Origin: CAIWHR01 sp963779805
GTDB taxonomy: Bacteria > Pseudomonadota > Gammaproteobacteria > Burkholderiales > Casimicrobiaceae
Direction: 5' to 3'
Assembly (NCBI GenBank): GCA_963779805.1
Contig: CAVZZN010000012.1
Coordinates: forward strand, 1 to 64,000
DNA: 64,000 nucleotides
A program made the translations under genes and the position numbers. Positions within the stretch are counted from its first letter, which is position 1. Each line of letters opens with the position of its first letter. A model generated the notes under the pieces. That model did not search any database. It was not told the DNA's origin and saw only the letters and a list, made by a program, of their open reading frames with translations. Positions 27,570-37,129 of this stretch are shown here, piece by piece.

Positions 27570-28541
27570 TCAGTGGGCGGCAATCGTGGACGGCAGGCCG
27601 AGCTGCGTGCGCAGCCGGTCCGCCACGCGTCGCGCTTCCTCGCGCGAGACATACGGTCCAACGTATACACGGAACAACCCGTTGACCTGCCGCACCTGCG
27701 CTTCGACACGGCGTTCCGGGATTTGGTTCGCGAGATGACCCACGAAAGTGTGCGCATTGGCGTTGCTCGCGAAGGCACCGAGCTGCACGACATAGCCGCC
27801 CGCCATGGTCGCGATCGGCATCGTGTCGGTCGCCGGCGCACCGGTCACCGGGGCCCCTGCGGTGTCGGGCGCGGTCTGCGCCGAGGCGACGATCTGCGGT
27901 GCGGGTACGGCGGGGGCGCTCGCGGTCGCGGCCGACGCTACGGTCACCGGCGGCAGCGGCGCGGCCGAGGCGGTGAGCACGTCGTCGAACACGATCGCCT
28001 CCACCTCCACCTCGCCGCTTCCCTTCTGCGCGATGCCGATGCGGTGTGCGGCGGCATACGAGAGATCGATCACGCGGTTCTGCAGGAACGGCCCGCGATC
28101 GTTCACGCGCACCACGACCGACTTCCCGGTCGCGGCGTTGGTGACCCGCGCGTACGAGGGGATCGGCAGCGTCGGATGCGCAGCCGTCATCGCGAACATG
28201 TCGTACGTTTCGCCGGTGGCCGTGCGCTGGCCGTGGAACTTGCGCCCGTACCACGAGGCGATGCCGCGCTCGCGATAGCGCCGCAGCGACGTCGCCGGCA
28301 CGTACTCGCGCCCGAACACGACGTACGGGCGATTCGCGAAGCGGTTCAGCGGCTCGCGTCGCGGCAGCGCGTCCGGGATGGCATCGAGGTCGGCCGGAAC
28401 CGCGTCGGCCGGGCCGTCGTCGCTGTAATATCCCGGCTTGCCCGACGGGGCCGCTTCGCGCGGCGCCCGCGTCGTGGAGCACGCCGCGAGCACGCACGCG
28501 AGCACGGTCAGCGCGAGCCAGCGCGAACCCGACCTCAGCAT
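27570..28541 (-). CDS. rlpA: Septal ring lytic transglycosylase RlpA
   Basis: A 323-residue outer-membrane lipoprotein (lipobox LAAC, Cys21). The double-psi beta-barrel has RGIASWYGRKFHGQRTATGE and VVRVNDRGPF, which include the catalytic Glu/Asp region, and a C-terminal SPOR domain (YVVQLGAFASNANAHTFVGH, FRVYVGPYVSREEAR) binds denuded glycan at the septum. A 60-residue Ala/Pro/Thr linker separates the two. rlpA usually sits beside rodA; here two convergent plus-strand genes separate it from the rod operon. Confidence 0.94.
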   Translation of the reverse strand: MLRSGSRWLALTVLACVLAACSTTRAPREAAPSGKPGYYSDDGPADAVPADLDAIPDALPRREPLNRFANRPYVVFGREYVPATSLRRYRERGIASWYGRKFHGQRTATGETYDMFAMTAAHPTLPIPSYARVTNAATGKSVVVRVNDRGPFLQNRVIDLSYAAAHRIGIAQKGSGEVEVEAIVFDDVLTASAAPLPPVTVASAATASAPAVPAPQIVASAQTAPDTAGAPVTGAPATDTMPIATMAGGYVVQLGAFASNANAHTFVGHLANQIPERRVEAQVRQVNGLFRVYVGPYVSREEARRVADRLRTQLGLPSTIAAH

Positions 28542-28624
28542 GCCATTCTCCGACGCGCCGTCGCTCGCCCTCCCACGGTCATGACCTCAGCGCCCAGCGT
28601 GCGGGTCATGGCCCCTCCGACGTC

Positions 28625-29149
28625 ATGACCTCGGCGCCCACCGTGTGGACCATCGGCCATTCGACGCGGCCGCTCGATGCGTTCATTGCGACGCTCGCGG
28701 CGTACGGCATCGAGGCGATCGCCGACGTGCGGCGCTTTCCCGGATCGCGGCGCCATCCGCAATTCGGCGAGGCGGCGCTCGCGGGTGCGCTCGCCGATCA
28801 CGGCCTCGCTTACGTCTGGCTGCCGGCGCTGGGAGGCCGACGCCGGCCGGCGCCCGACAGCGTGAACACGGCGTGGCGCGTCGAAGCCTTTCGCGGCTAC
28901 GCCGATCACCTCGCGAGCGAGGAATTCGCGGGCGGCCTGGCCGATCTCGTGAACGTGGCCTGCGGACTGCGCACGGCGATGATGTGCTCCGAGCTCCTCT
29001 GGTGGCGCTGTCATCGCGGGCTGATTGCGGACGTGCTGACGGTGCTGGGTTTCGACGTGGTGCATATTCTCGCGGAGAACGAGAGCGCGCGCCACCCGAT
29101 GACGCCCCCGGCGCGCATCGTCGACGGCGAGCTCCGTTACTCCGAGTAA
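28625..29149 (+). CDS. DUF488 family protein
   Basis: 174 residues with the DUF488 features VWTIGHSTRPLDAFIATLA at the N-terminus, DVRRFPGSRRHPQF, and the conserved cysteine motif MCSELLWWRCHRGLIAD near residue 120. The family is common and poorly characterised. The last codons (Tyr-Ser-Glu-stop) are supplied by a palindromic intergenic repeat that overlaps the end of the gene. Confidence 0.9.
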   Translation: MTSAPTVWTIGHSTRPLDAFIATLAAYGIEAIADVRRFPGSRRHPQFGEAALAGALADHGLAYVWLPALGGRRRPAPDSVNTAWRVEAFRGYADHLASEEFAGGLADLVNVACGLRTAMMCSELLWWRCHRGLIADVLTVLGFDVVHILAENESARHPMTPPARIVDGELRYSE

Positions 29150-29177
29150 AACGCGCGCGTCTTGCTCGGAGCAACGG
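29134..29177. repeat. Palindromic intergenic repeat, copy 2
   Basis: CCGTTACTCCGAG (29134-29146) pairs with CTCGGAGCAACGG (29165-29177) with one A-C mismatch, enclosing a GC-rich loop. It overlaps the last codons and stop of the DUF488 gene and may terminate its transcript. Same family as copies at 13173, 30514 and 49201. Confidence 0.75.
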
Positions 29178-29369
29178 GGCTGGGCGTTCGGGACGAGCGC
29201 ACGGAGCGCTTCGGCGCCCGGCCCGTCGAGCGCCTTTGATCGGGGTCAACGCGACCGCCGCCGCCGCGGGCACCATCGCAGGGCAGCCGGCCGCTGTGTC
29301 TGCGGGCCGGCGGGTCGGCGCGTCGCCGCGCGGCCGACGCGCATCGGACGGCAGCGAAGGAGAGGGTCA

Positions 29370-30506
29370 GTGACAGAGGGTCAAGTGACTTACGCCGCAA
29401 TCACCGGCTGGGGCAAATGCATGCCGCCCGCCGTCCTCAGCAATGCCGATCTGTCCACGTTCCTCGACACCGACGACGCGTGGATCGCAACGCGCACGGG
29501 GATCCGCGAGCGCCGGATCACGCACGTCCCGGGCATCGAGCTCGCGTATGTCGCGGGGGCGCAGGCGCTCGCGTGCGCCGGCCTCGCGGCGTCGGAGCTC
29601 GACCTCATCGTGTACGGCAGCTGCTCCAACGACGAGCAGATCCCCAATTCGGCGTCGGGCCTGCAGTACAGGCTCGGCGCGAGCCGCGCGGCCGCGATGG
29701 ATCTCAACACGGCGTGCACGAGCTTCCTGTACGGCCTGTCGAGCGCCTCGGCGCTCATCCGCACCGGCGCGATCAGGACGGCGCTGGTCGTCGGCGTGGA
29801 GGTGATCTCGCCGTACATGGAATGGTCGAACCGCAACGTCGCGGTGCTGTTCGGCGACGGCGCCGCGGCCGTGGTGCTGCAGGCGAGCGACGAGCCGCTC
29901 GGCGTGCTCGGCGAGCGCCTGGGCTGCGACGCGGAGGTTCGGCATGCGTTGCGCGTGCGCGGCATCGGCACGATCTACGGCAACCGCGGCGTGTCTTTCG
30001 GCGACACCATCTGGGACTTCGACGGCCAGGAGATTTTCAAGCACGCCGTGATCGGGATGACGCAGGCGTCGCTCGACGTGCTCGCGAAGTGCGGCTATAC
30101 GCCGGGCGACATCGGCCTCGTCGTGCCGCATCAGGCGAACCTGCGCATCATCGAGTCCGTGGCGAAGCGCCTCGAGACGCCGATGGACCGCGTGTACGTG
30201 ACGGTCGATCGCTACGGCAACATGTCCGCAGCGACGGTGCCGGTCGCACTGGTCGACGCGCTCGAGGACGGACGCGTCAGCCCGGGGAGCCTGCTCCTCA
30301 CGCCGGCCTTCGGCGGTGGGCTCACCTGGTGCTCGCACGTGATCCGCTGGGGCGAGCGCGTGACCCCGCGCGACCGCAGCGACGTCGCGCTGCCGCCCTG
30401 CCCGCGGTCGGCGCTCGAGATCGTGCGCGGCCACATCGCGGCCAAGCATCCGCCGGATCGGTCGAAGGCGGGGCTGATGGCGCCGCGGTTCGTCGAATCG
30501 AAGTAA
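29370..30506 (+). CDS. 3-oxoacyl-ACP synthase III family protein (FabH-like)
   Basis: A 378-residue thiolase-fold condensing enzyme. The Cys-His-Asn triad of the KAS III family is visible: NTACTSFLYGL (Cys), VPHQANLRI (His) and RYGNMSAATVP (Asn), plus the glycine-rich end FGGGLTWCSHVIRWG. A 40-residue C-terminal extension is unusual for housekeeping FabH, and the gene is not in a fab cluster, so a specialised acyl-condensing or acyl-transfer role is possible. GTG 29370 has AAGGAGAGGG upstream. It ends next to repeat copy 3 and converges on rodA. Confidence 0.87.
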   Translation: MTEGQVTYAAITGWGKCMPPAVLSNADLSTFLDTDDAWIATRTGIRERRITHVPGIELAYVAGAQALACAGLAASELDLIVYGSCSNDEQIPNSASGLQYRLGASRAAAMDLNTACTSFLYGLSSASALIRTGAIRTALVVGVEVISPYMEWSNRNVAVLFGDGAAAVVLQASDEPLGVLGERLGCDAEVRHALRVRGIGTIYGNRGVSFGDTIWDFDGQEIFKHAVIGMTQASLDVLAKCGYTPGDIGLVVPHQANLRIIESVAKRLETPMDRVYVTVDRYGNMSAATVPVALVDALEDGRVSPGSLLLTPAFGGGLTWCSHVIRWGERVTPRDRSDVALPPCPRSALEIVRGHIAAKHPPDRSKAGLMAPRFVESK

Positions 30507-30513
30507 GCTCCAA

Positions 30514-30576
30514 CCCCGTTACTCGGAGTAATCCCGCTACTCCGAGTAAAACGCGCGAACGGCTGCTCGGAGCAGG
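30514..30576. repeat. Palindromic intergenic repeat, copy 3 (double)
   Basis: CCCCGTTACTCGGAGTAA is followed by TACTCCGAGTAA and then CTCGGAGCAG. TTACTCGGAGTA and TACTCCGAGTAA are perfect inverted repeats (12 bp, 7-base loop), and the second can also pair with the third element. It lies between the convergent KAS III-like and rodA genes, where a bidirectional terminator is expected. Confidence 0.75.
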
Positions 30577-30613
30577 TGCCTTCGGCGAGCGTTGGCGAGG
30601 CGTCGGTCGGGGC

Positions 30614-31687
30614 TCAGGTGTTCATGAGCTTGCGATGCGACTGCACGCTCATCAGGATGCCGAGGCCGATGAAGAGCGACACCAGCGCCGTGCCGCCGAA
30701 CGAGACCAGCGGCAGCGGCACGCCCACCACCGGCAGCAGCCCGCTCACCATGCCCATGTTGACGAAGGCATAGGTGAAGAACATCAGCGTGACCGCACCG
30801 GAGATGAGCCGCGCGAACAGCGTCGAGGCGTTCGCGGCGATGACGAAGCCCCGCCCGATCAGGATCAGGTAGAGCACGAGCAGCACCGCGGCCCCGATGA
30901 GGCCGAACTCCTCTCCGAACACCGCGAAGATGAAGTCGGTGTGCTTCTCGGGCAGGAAGTCGAGGTGGGTCTGCGTGCCGTTGAGCCACCCCTTGCCGAT
31001 CACGCCGCCCGAGCCGAGCGCGATCGACGCCTGCGTCGAGTGGTAGCCCGCGCCGAGCGGATCGCGGGACGGATCGAGGAACGTGAGGATGCGCTCGCGC
31101 TGGTAGCCGTGCAGGTGCTCCAGCACGATCGGGGCCACCGCGCCCGCGATCGCGACCAGGCCCACGATGATCTTCCAGGACAGCCCCGCGAGATACAGGA
31201 TGTAGAAGCCCGACGCGCCGATGAGAAGGGACGTGCCGAGATCGGGCTGGCGCTTGATGAGATACACCGGCACCGCGATCAACAACGCCGCGAACGCGAA
31301 GTCCTTCCAGCCGATCCGGCCCTCGAACTTCTGGAAGTACCACGCGAGCATCAGCGGCAGCGCGACCTTCATGAGCTCCGAGGGCTGGAACCGCGCGATG
31401 CCCAGATTGAGCCAGCGCCGCGAGCCGTTCACCATCGTCCCGAAGAATGCGACCCCGATCAGCAAGGCGATCGCGAGCACGTACAGCGGAACCGCGGCGC
31501 GCGAAAGCGTCTGCGGCGGCGTGTTGGCGACGACCCACATCAGCAGCACGGCGAACCCGAGGCTCGCGAGCTGCGAGGTCATGCGGGCCATGCTCTGGTC
31601 GGCGGCCGAGAACAGCGTGATCAGGCCCACGCCCACGATGCCCAGCGCAACGCCGAGCAGGACGCCGTCCACGCGGCGCGTCAGCAC
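30614..31687 (-). CDS. rodA: Rod-shape peptidoglycan glycosyltransferase RodA
   Basis: A SEDS-family lipid II polymerase, 357 residues and ten hydrophobic segments. Family motifs: GSRRWLNLGIARFQPSELMK, VYLIKRQPDLGTSLLIG (the essential Asp), GTQTHLDFLPEKHTDFIFAVFGEEFG and the C-terminal GLLPVVGVPLPLVSFGGTAL. It works with PBP2 (mrdA), which lies directly upstream, to build side-wall peptidoglycan. Last gene of the mreBCD-mrdA-rodA operon; no frame break. Confidence 0.96.
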   Translation of the reverse strand: MLTRRVDGVLLGVALGIVGVGLITLFSAADQSMARMTSQLASLGFAVLLMWVVANTPPQTLSRAAVPLYVLAIALLIGVAFFGTMVNGSRRWLNLGIARFQPSELMKVALPLMLAWYFQKFEGRIGWKDFAFAALLIAVPVYLIKRQPDLGTSLLIGASGFYILYLAGLSWKIIVGLVAIAGAVAPIVLEHLHGYQRERILTFLDPSRDPLGAGYHSTQASIALGSGGVIGKGWLNGTQTHLDFLPEKHTDFIFAVFGEEFGLIGAAVLLVLYLILIGRGFVIAANASTLFARLISGAVTLMFFTYAFVNMGMVSGLLPVVGVPLPLVSFGGTALVSLFIGLGILMSVQSHRKLMNT

Positions 31688-31717
31688 TTCCCAGATCTGG
31701 GCTCAGAACGTGACCCA

Positions 31718-33698
31718 TCAGTCGCTTTCGTCTTCCGAATCGGCGCCGGCCGGCGCGGCCATCGGCGCCTGCGCGCCTTCGCGCTTGCCGGTGAGGTAGT
31801 AGTCGAACACCTGGCGCGCGATGGGCGCGGCCGCCTGCGCGCCGAAGCCGCCGTTCTCGACGAGCACGGCGAGCGCGATGCGCGGCTTGTCCGCCGGCGC
31901 GTACGCGATGTACCAGGCATGGTCGCGCAGACGCTCGTCGACGTGCTTCTCCGAGTACTTTTCACCCTTGAGCGAGAACACCTGCGCGGTGCCCGTCTTG
32001 CCCGCGCTCGCGTACGCCGCACCGCGGAACGCAGCCGCGCTGGTGCCCTCCTTCGGCACCCCGGCCAGCGCATTCTTGACGACGGCGAGGTTCTCGGGCC
32101 TGAGCGGGATCGCGCGCTCCGGCTCGCGCACGACTTCGGTGACCACACCGGTCCGGACGTTGCGCACCGTCTTCACGAGATGCGGTCGGAACGAGATCCC
32201 GTTGTTGGCGATCGTGGCGATGGCGTGCGCGAGCTGGATCGGCGTGAAGGCGTTGTAGCCCTGGCCGATGCCCGCCGAGATGCTGTCGCCGAGATACCAC
32301 TTGCGATGCTCCTCGCGGAACTGCGGTCCCGAGAAGCGCGTGCGCTTCCATTGCCGCGAGGGGAGCACGCCCGCGAGCTCGCCCTCGATGTCGATGCCCG
32401 TCTTCTGGCCGAAGCCGAACTGCGACAGGAAGCGTGCCGTATCGTCGATGTCGGTGTCGTTCGCGAGCATGTAGTAGTACGTGTCGCACGAGGCCACGAT
32501 CGACTTGTACATGTCCACGGTCCCGTGGCCGCCGGGCTTGTCGTCGCGGAAGCGATGCGCCTGCCCGGGAATCTGGAAGAAGCCGGGATCGTGGATCACC
32601 TGCCCCGGGGTGCGCTTGCCCGAGGTGAGCGCGGCGAGCGCGAGGAACGGCTTGATCGTGGAGCCCGGCGGATACGCCCCGCGCAGGGGCCGGTTGAGCA
32701 GCGGCTTGTCGGGCGAATCGTTGTAGGCCTCCCAGTTCGCCTGATCGATGCCGTCGACGAAGAGGTTCGGATCGAAGCCCGGCTTCGACACGAAGGCGAG
32801 CACGTCGCCATTGGCGGGATCCATCGCCACCAGCGCGCCGCGCCGGTCGCCGAACGCTTCCTCCGCGACCTGCTGCAGCCTGATGTCGAGCGAGAGCTGC
32901 AGGTCGTTGCCGGAGACGGGCGGCGTGCGCGAAAGCGTGCGCACGGCGCGGCCGCCCGCATCGACCTCGACTTCCTCGACACCCGTGGTGCCGTGCAGCT
33001 CGCGCTCGTACGAGAGCTCGACGCCGACCTTGCCGATGTAGTCGGTGCCCTTGTAGTTCGCGGTCTCGTCCCAGCCCTCGATGCGCTCCACGTCCTTGTC
33101 GTTGATCCGGCCGATGTAGCCGATCACGTGCGAGGCGATCTCGCCCAGCGGATACTGGCGGAAGAGCCGTGCCTTGATCTCGACGCCCGGGAAGCGGTAG
33201 CGGTTCACCGCGAATCGCGCCACTTCCTCGTCGGTGAGACGCGTGCGCAGCGGCAGGCTTTCGAAGTTCCTGGATTCCTCGAGCAGCTTCCTGAAGCGCT
33301 TGCGATCGCGCGGCTGCACGTCGACGACCTGCGCGAGCGCGTCGATCGTCTCGTCGAGGTTGCGCACGCTTCGCGGGCTGGATCTCGAGCGTGTACGCCG
33401 AATAGCTCTGCGCGAGCACCACGCCGTTGCGATCGCGGATCACGCCGCGGTTCGGCACGATCGGCACGATGGCGATGCGATTGGTTTCCGCGAGCGTCTG
33501 GTAGTGCCGGTGCTGCGTGACCTGCAGGTAGAAGAAGCGCGCGAACAGGCCCCCGAAGGCGACCAGCACGACGAGCGCGGCGAACGACAGTCGCCGGCGA
33601 TAGAGGAAGACCTCGCGCTCGGGATTGCGCAGCTCGGGCGAGGCGAACGCGCTCGACGATTCGAAGCGCCGCCGCCGGCTGCGCCTCAGCCACGCCAT
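31718..33698 (-). CDS. mrdA: Penicillin-binding protein 2, one frame break
   Basis: Elongation-specific transpeptidase. After an arginine-rich cytoplasmic tail comes one membrane helix (LSFAALVVLVAFGGLFARFF), the pedestal (RGVIRDRNGVVLAQSYSAYT), and after a frame switch near 33370 the transpeptidase domain with YPPGSTIKPF (Ser-X-X-Lys), SCDTYYY and AGKTGTAQVF (KTG box). One surplus C explains the break; the gene is essential in rod-shaped cells, so a sequencing error is the likely cause. The polar C-terminal tail is acidic (DSEDESD). Confidence 0.95.
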
Positions 33699-33738
33699 TG
33701 CGAATCTCCGGTCACGGCCGGTTCATGATAACTGAGCG

Positions 33739-34278
33739 TCAGAACTCGGCGTCGGAGCGGCGCGGGTGCTGCGGCGCCTGCAGCAGCACGGAGATGGCCG
33801 GCCACAGCAGCGCGCCCACGACGGGCGGCACGGCATAGATCCATGGCGGCATGGGCGCGCCGCCCACGATGCGCACCAGCGCGACGAGCGCCGCGCACAG
33901 CGACAGCAGCACCAGCACCTGCGCCGCCTGCTGCCAGAGCGGAAAGCGCAGCACGCGCCGGCGCAGGTAGTCCGCCGCATAGGCGAGCACCGCATAGGCG
34001 AGCGCATGCTGGCCGAACACGGTGGCGTCCGCGACGTCCATCACCAGCCCGACCATCCACGCGGTGCCCACCCCCACGAGCCGCGGCTCCTGGATGCACC
34101 AGTACAGCAGCGCGAGCGCGAGAAAATCCGGCCGCAGCGCGAGCGCGACATCGGTCAGCGGCAACATGTTGAGCCCGAGGGCGACGAGCAGCGTGAACAG
34201 GACGAACCACGGGCTCGCGGGCTTGAGGATCACCTCCGGCCCGGCGGGCAGCAGGGGAGGCACGCGTGGCAGCACCAT
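33739..34278 (-). CDS. mreD: Rod shape-determining protein MreD
   Basis: A 179-residue inner-membrane protein with about five hydrophobic segments and the MreD signature region WMVGLVMDVADATVFGQHAL around residue 75. It belongs to the elongasome scaffold between MreC and PBP2. The Pro-rich N-terminus (VLPRVPPLLPAGPEV) is typical of betaproteobacterial MreD. Confidence 0.93.
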   Translation of the reverse strand: MVLPRVPPLLPAGPEVILKPASPWFVLFTLLVALGLNMLPLTDVALALRPDFLALALLYWCIQEPRLVGVGTAWMVGLVMDVADATVFGQHALAYAVLAYAADYLRRRVLRFPLWQQAAQVLVLLSLCAALVALVRIVGGAPMPPWIYAVPPVVGALLWPAISVLLQAPQHPRRSDAEF

Positions 34279-34338
34279 CTCAGCCGCGGAGGATAGCGGA
34301 AACGCGGCGCGGTAAACGCTGCGGCAGCGAGGTTTTCA

Positions 34339-35322
34339 TCATCGCGCTCCCGGGCTCGCGGCTTGCGCCGCCGCGCCGCCCCCCGAAGCGGCGCTCATCG
34401 TTCCCTCCCGCGATACCCCTTGCCCTTGCCGGCCTTGGCCGTGATCGGCCTGGGCCGGCTCCTCCGGCGGGGTGGGCAGCGCCGCCGCCTGGCCGAGCAC
34501 GAGCAGATGACGGCTGCGATCCACGCCGGCCAGCGGCTTCACCGCGATGCGCGCGAACATCAACCCCGTCTCGCGCTCCACGCTCGCGACCTGGCCGACG
34601 GCAAGGCCGGCCGGATACGTGCCGTCGATGCCGGAGGTGACGAGGACGTCCCCCACCTGGATATCGGCGGTCGGCGCCATGAACCGCAGCTCCGGCAGGC
34701 GCCCCGCGCCCGCCCCGAACATCACCGAGCGCACGCCGGAGCGCTCGTTGCGCACCGGGACCGCGTGATCCTTGTCGGTGACGAGCGTGACCTCGGACAT
34801 CAGGGGATACACCCGGGTGACCTGCCCGACCACGCCCTCGACATCGATGACCGCGCGTCCGGGCAGCAGACCGACCTCGCTGCCCTTGTCGATGAAGAGC
34901 TTCTGCGAGAAGGGGTCCCGGCCCGTGTACAGCACCTCGACCGCGATGGCTTCCCCGGCGTAGCGCGCCTGCACCTCGAGCAGGGCGCGCAGGCGCTCGT
35001 TCTCCTGGCGCACCATCCGATACCCCTGCGCCATGCTCGCCTGCTCGACCAGCTTCTTCTCGAGCGCCTCGTTCTCCTGCTCGAGCTCGCGCTGGCGAAC
35101 GAAGTAGAACGCGACGTTGCGGACGGCGTCGCGCGGCACTTCCGCGGCGCGCTGGATCGGATAGAGCACGATGCCCGCCACGTAGCGCACGCGCTCGAGA
35201 TAGCGGAAGCGCGTGTCGGCGAACAGCAGCGCGAGCGAGAGCAGGCCGAAGAACGCGAGGCGCGCGAGCGGCGACGGACCGCGATGGAAGAACGCGGGCG
35301 GCTCGACCGGGATGTGGCGCAT
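34339..35322 (-). CDS. mreC: Rod shape-determining protein MreC
   Basis: 327 residues: a short cytoplasmic start, one membrane helix (LARLAFFGLLSLALLFADT), a periplasmic coiled coil (RQRELEQENEALEKKLVEQ to RQENERLRALLEVQ) and the two-barrel MreC domain (VIDVEGVVGQVTRVYP, VGDVLVTSGIDGTYPAGL). It bridges MreB inside and PBP2 outside. The C-terminal 50 residues are Gly/Ala/Gln-rich and poorly conserved. Confidence 0.95.
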   Translation of the reverse strand: MRHIPVEPPAFFHRGPSPLARLAFFGLLSLALLFADTRFRYLERVRYVAGIVLYPIQRAAEVPRDAVRNVAFYFVRQRELEQENEALEKKLVEQASMAQGYRMVRQENERLRALLEVQARYAGEAIAVEVLYTGRDPFSQKLFIDKGSEVGLLPGRAVIDVEGVVGQVTRVYPLMSEVTLVTDKDHAVPVRNERSGVRSVMFGAGAGRLPELRFMAPTADIQVGDVLVTSGIDGTYPAGLAVGQVASVERETGLMFARIAVKPLAGVDRSRHLLVLGQAAALPTPPEEPAQADHGQGRQGQGVSREGTMSAASGGGAAAQAASPGAR

Positions 35323-35343
35323 TTACCGGGTGTTGCCCGCACA

Positions 35344-35379
35344 CCGCGTTGTCCCGGGCAATGGTTCGGGACAATGCGG
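35344..35379 (-). promoter_or_regulatory. Stem-loop between mreB and mreC
   Basis: CCGCGTTGTCCCG and CGGGACAATGCGG form a 13-bp stem with a single G-U wobble and a 10-base loop in the 146-base spacer. There is no T-run, so it is not an ordinary terminator; it could stabilise or limit transcription or processing so that mreB is made in excess of mreCD. Confidence 0.5.
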
Positions 35380-35468
35380 TTCGCGATGACGCGGCGGCGT
35401 GCGGCAGCAGCTGCGCATCGGAGTGCTGCGGCCCGGAACGCGGCCGTGGTGCTTCATGCGGGGCGCGG

Positions 35469-36513
35469 TCAGTCCGTGGTGAAGATGGTGGAGAGCTTTT
35501 CCATGTTCTCCAGCGCCCTGCCGCAGCCGCGAACCACGCACGTGAGCGGATCGTCGGCCACGATGACCGGCAACCCGGTCTCCTCCATCAGCAGGCGATC
35601 GAGATCGCGCAGGAGCGCGCCGCCCCCGGTGAGCACCATGCCGCGCTCGGCGATGTCCGCGCCGAGCTCCGGCGGCGTGCGCTCGAGCGCGCTCTTCACC
35701 GCCGACACGATGCTGTTGAGCGGATCGGTGAGCGCTTCGAGGATCTCGTTCGACGAGACCGTGAAGCTGCGCGGGATGCCCTCGGCGAGGTTGCGTCCCT
35801 TCACTTCCATCTCCTTCACCTCGGAGCCCGGGAACGCGGAGCCGATGGTCTTCTTGATCTGCTCGGCGGTGGTCTCGCCGATCAGCATGCCGTAGTTGCG
35901 GCGGATGTAGTTGACGATGGCTTCGTCGAACTTGTCGCCGCCCACGCGCACCGAGCCCGAATACACCATGCCGCCGAGCGAGATGACGCCCACTTCGGTG
36001 GTGCCGCCGCCGATGTCGACCACCATCGAGCCCGTTGCATCGGAGATCGGCAGGTCCGCACCGATCGCCGCGGCCATCGGTTCCTCGATGAGGTACACCT
36101 TCGAGGCGCCGGCGCCGAGCGCCGATTCGCGGATCGCACGCCGCTCCACCTGCGTCGAGCCGCACGGCACGCAGATGATGATGCGCGGGGCTTGGCGAGA
36201 ACAGGCGCGAGTCGAGCACTTTCTTGATGAACTGCTTCAGCATCTGCTCGGTCACGGTGAAGTCGGCGATGACGCCGTCCTTCATCGGCCGGATCGCGGT
36301 GATGTTCCCCGGCGTGCGGCCGAGCATCTGCTTGGCGGCGAGACCGACTTCCTGGATCACGCGCTTGCCGTTGGGACCGCCTTCCTGGCGAATCGCGACG
36401 ACGGACGGCTCGTCGAGCACGATGCCCTTGCCGCGCACGTAGATGAGCGTGTTGGCGGTGCCGAGGTCGATCGCGAGATCGCTCGAAAAGTAACCTTTGA
36501 AGACCTGGAACAT
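35469..36513 (-). CDS. mreB: Actin-like rod shape protein MreB, one frame break
   Basis: The filament-forming cytoskeletal ATPase that guides cell-wall elongation. Actin-fold motifs: DLAIDLGTANTLIYV (phosphate 1), DIGGGTTEVGVISLGGMVYS (phosphate 2) and VLTGGGALLRDLDRLL (adenosine). The frame shifts near 36188 in CCCCGCGC, between RLFSPSP and the strand IIICVPCG. Combined length about 347 residues is standard. First gene of the mre-mrd operon. Confidence 0.97.
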
Positions 36514-36840
36514 GAAGGCGTGGATCCGGTGTGATCGGCCGTCGGCGAGCAGCCTGATCGAGGAGTTGGGAGGGTCTGACCCGACGTCGGGGACGCGGCG
36601 GGCTGCTGCTGAAAATTATGACGTTATGATACCCTAACGGAATTCGCCAAGTACCGGCGGCGGCGATGATTTTGCGCGCGGGCGCGGTGCCCGGGGCCCA
36701 CGACGCGAGCGGCCCTGAAACGCTTCCGAGCGACCGCATCCGCCCCGTATCTGGCTCGCCCACGCGCGGTCCCGCCGCGCCGGTCCAAGCCCGACATCCC
36801 GCTCACCGATACCGCGCAGCCGCTGCGCCCGAAAGTCATC
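36514..36840. promoter_or_regulatory. Divergent mreB / gatC control region
   Basis: This 327-base region has no gene. For mreB (minus strand) a promoter can be proposed: TTCCGT (36642-36637), 16 bases, CATAAT (36620-36615), within the only AT-rich patch (36611-36645). That would give mreB a leader of about 95 bases. No equally good pair was found for gatC. Confidence 0.4.
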
Positions 36841-37129
36841 ATGAGCCTCTCCCTGGCCGACGTTCAGCGCATCGCCCACCTCGCCCGCATCGAGATCGAC
36901 GACACGCAGGCGCAAGCCGTGCGCGGACAAGCTCGCTGCGATCTTCCGCATGATCGACGAGCTCAACGCGGTCGACACCAAAGGCGTCGTGCCGATGGCG
37001 CACGCGCAGGACCTCATGCTGCCGTTGCGCGAGGACGCGGTCACGGAAGGCGATCAGCACGAGCTGTTCCAGAGCGTCGCACCGGCGGTGGAGCGCGGAC
37101 TCTATCTCGTGCCGAAGGTGATCGAATGA
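36841..37129 (+). CDS. gatC: Glutamyl/aspartyl-tRNA amidotransferase subunit C, one frame break
   Basis: The small clamp subunit of GatCAB. It starts MSLSLADVQRIAHLARIEID, the standard GatC N-terminus. One surplus G in GCGCGGACAAG near 36927 shifts the frame; after it the sequence continues KLAAIFRMIDELNAVDTKGV and ends VERGLYLVPKVIE. The stop overlaps the gatA start (ATGA). Corrected length is about 95 residues, as expected. Confidence 0.93.

Noticed and set aside
26241..28628. Long plus-strand frame opposite tolB and rlpA
   Set aside because: Same shadow effect; tolB and rlpA on the minus strand explain the region fully.
29417..33520. A very long open frame (over 1300 codons) on the plus strand opposite rodA and mrdA
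   Set aside because: It is antisense to well-recognised genes and has the Arg/Ala/Gly/His-rich composition that GC-rich codon bias produces on the opposite strand; no domain is visible.
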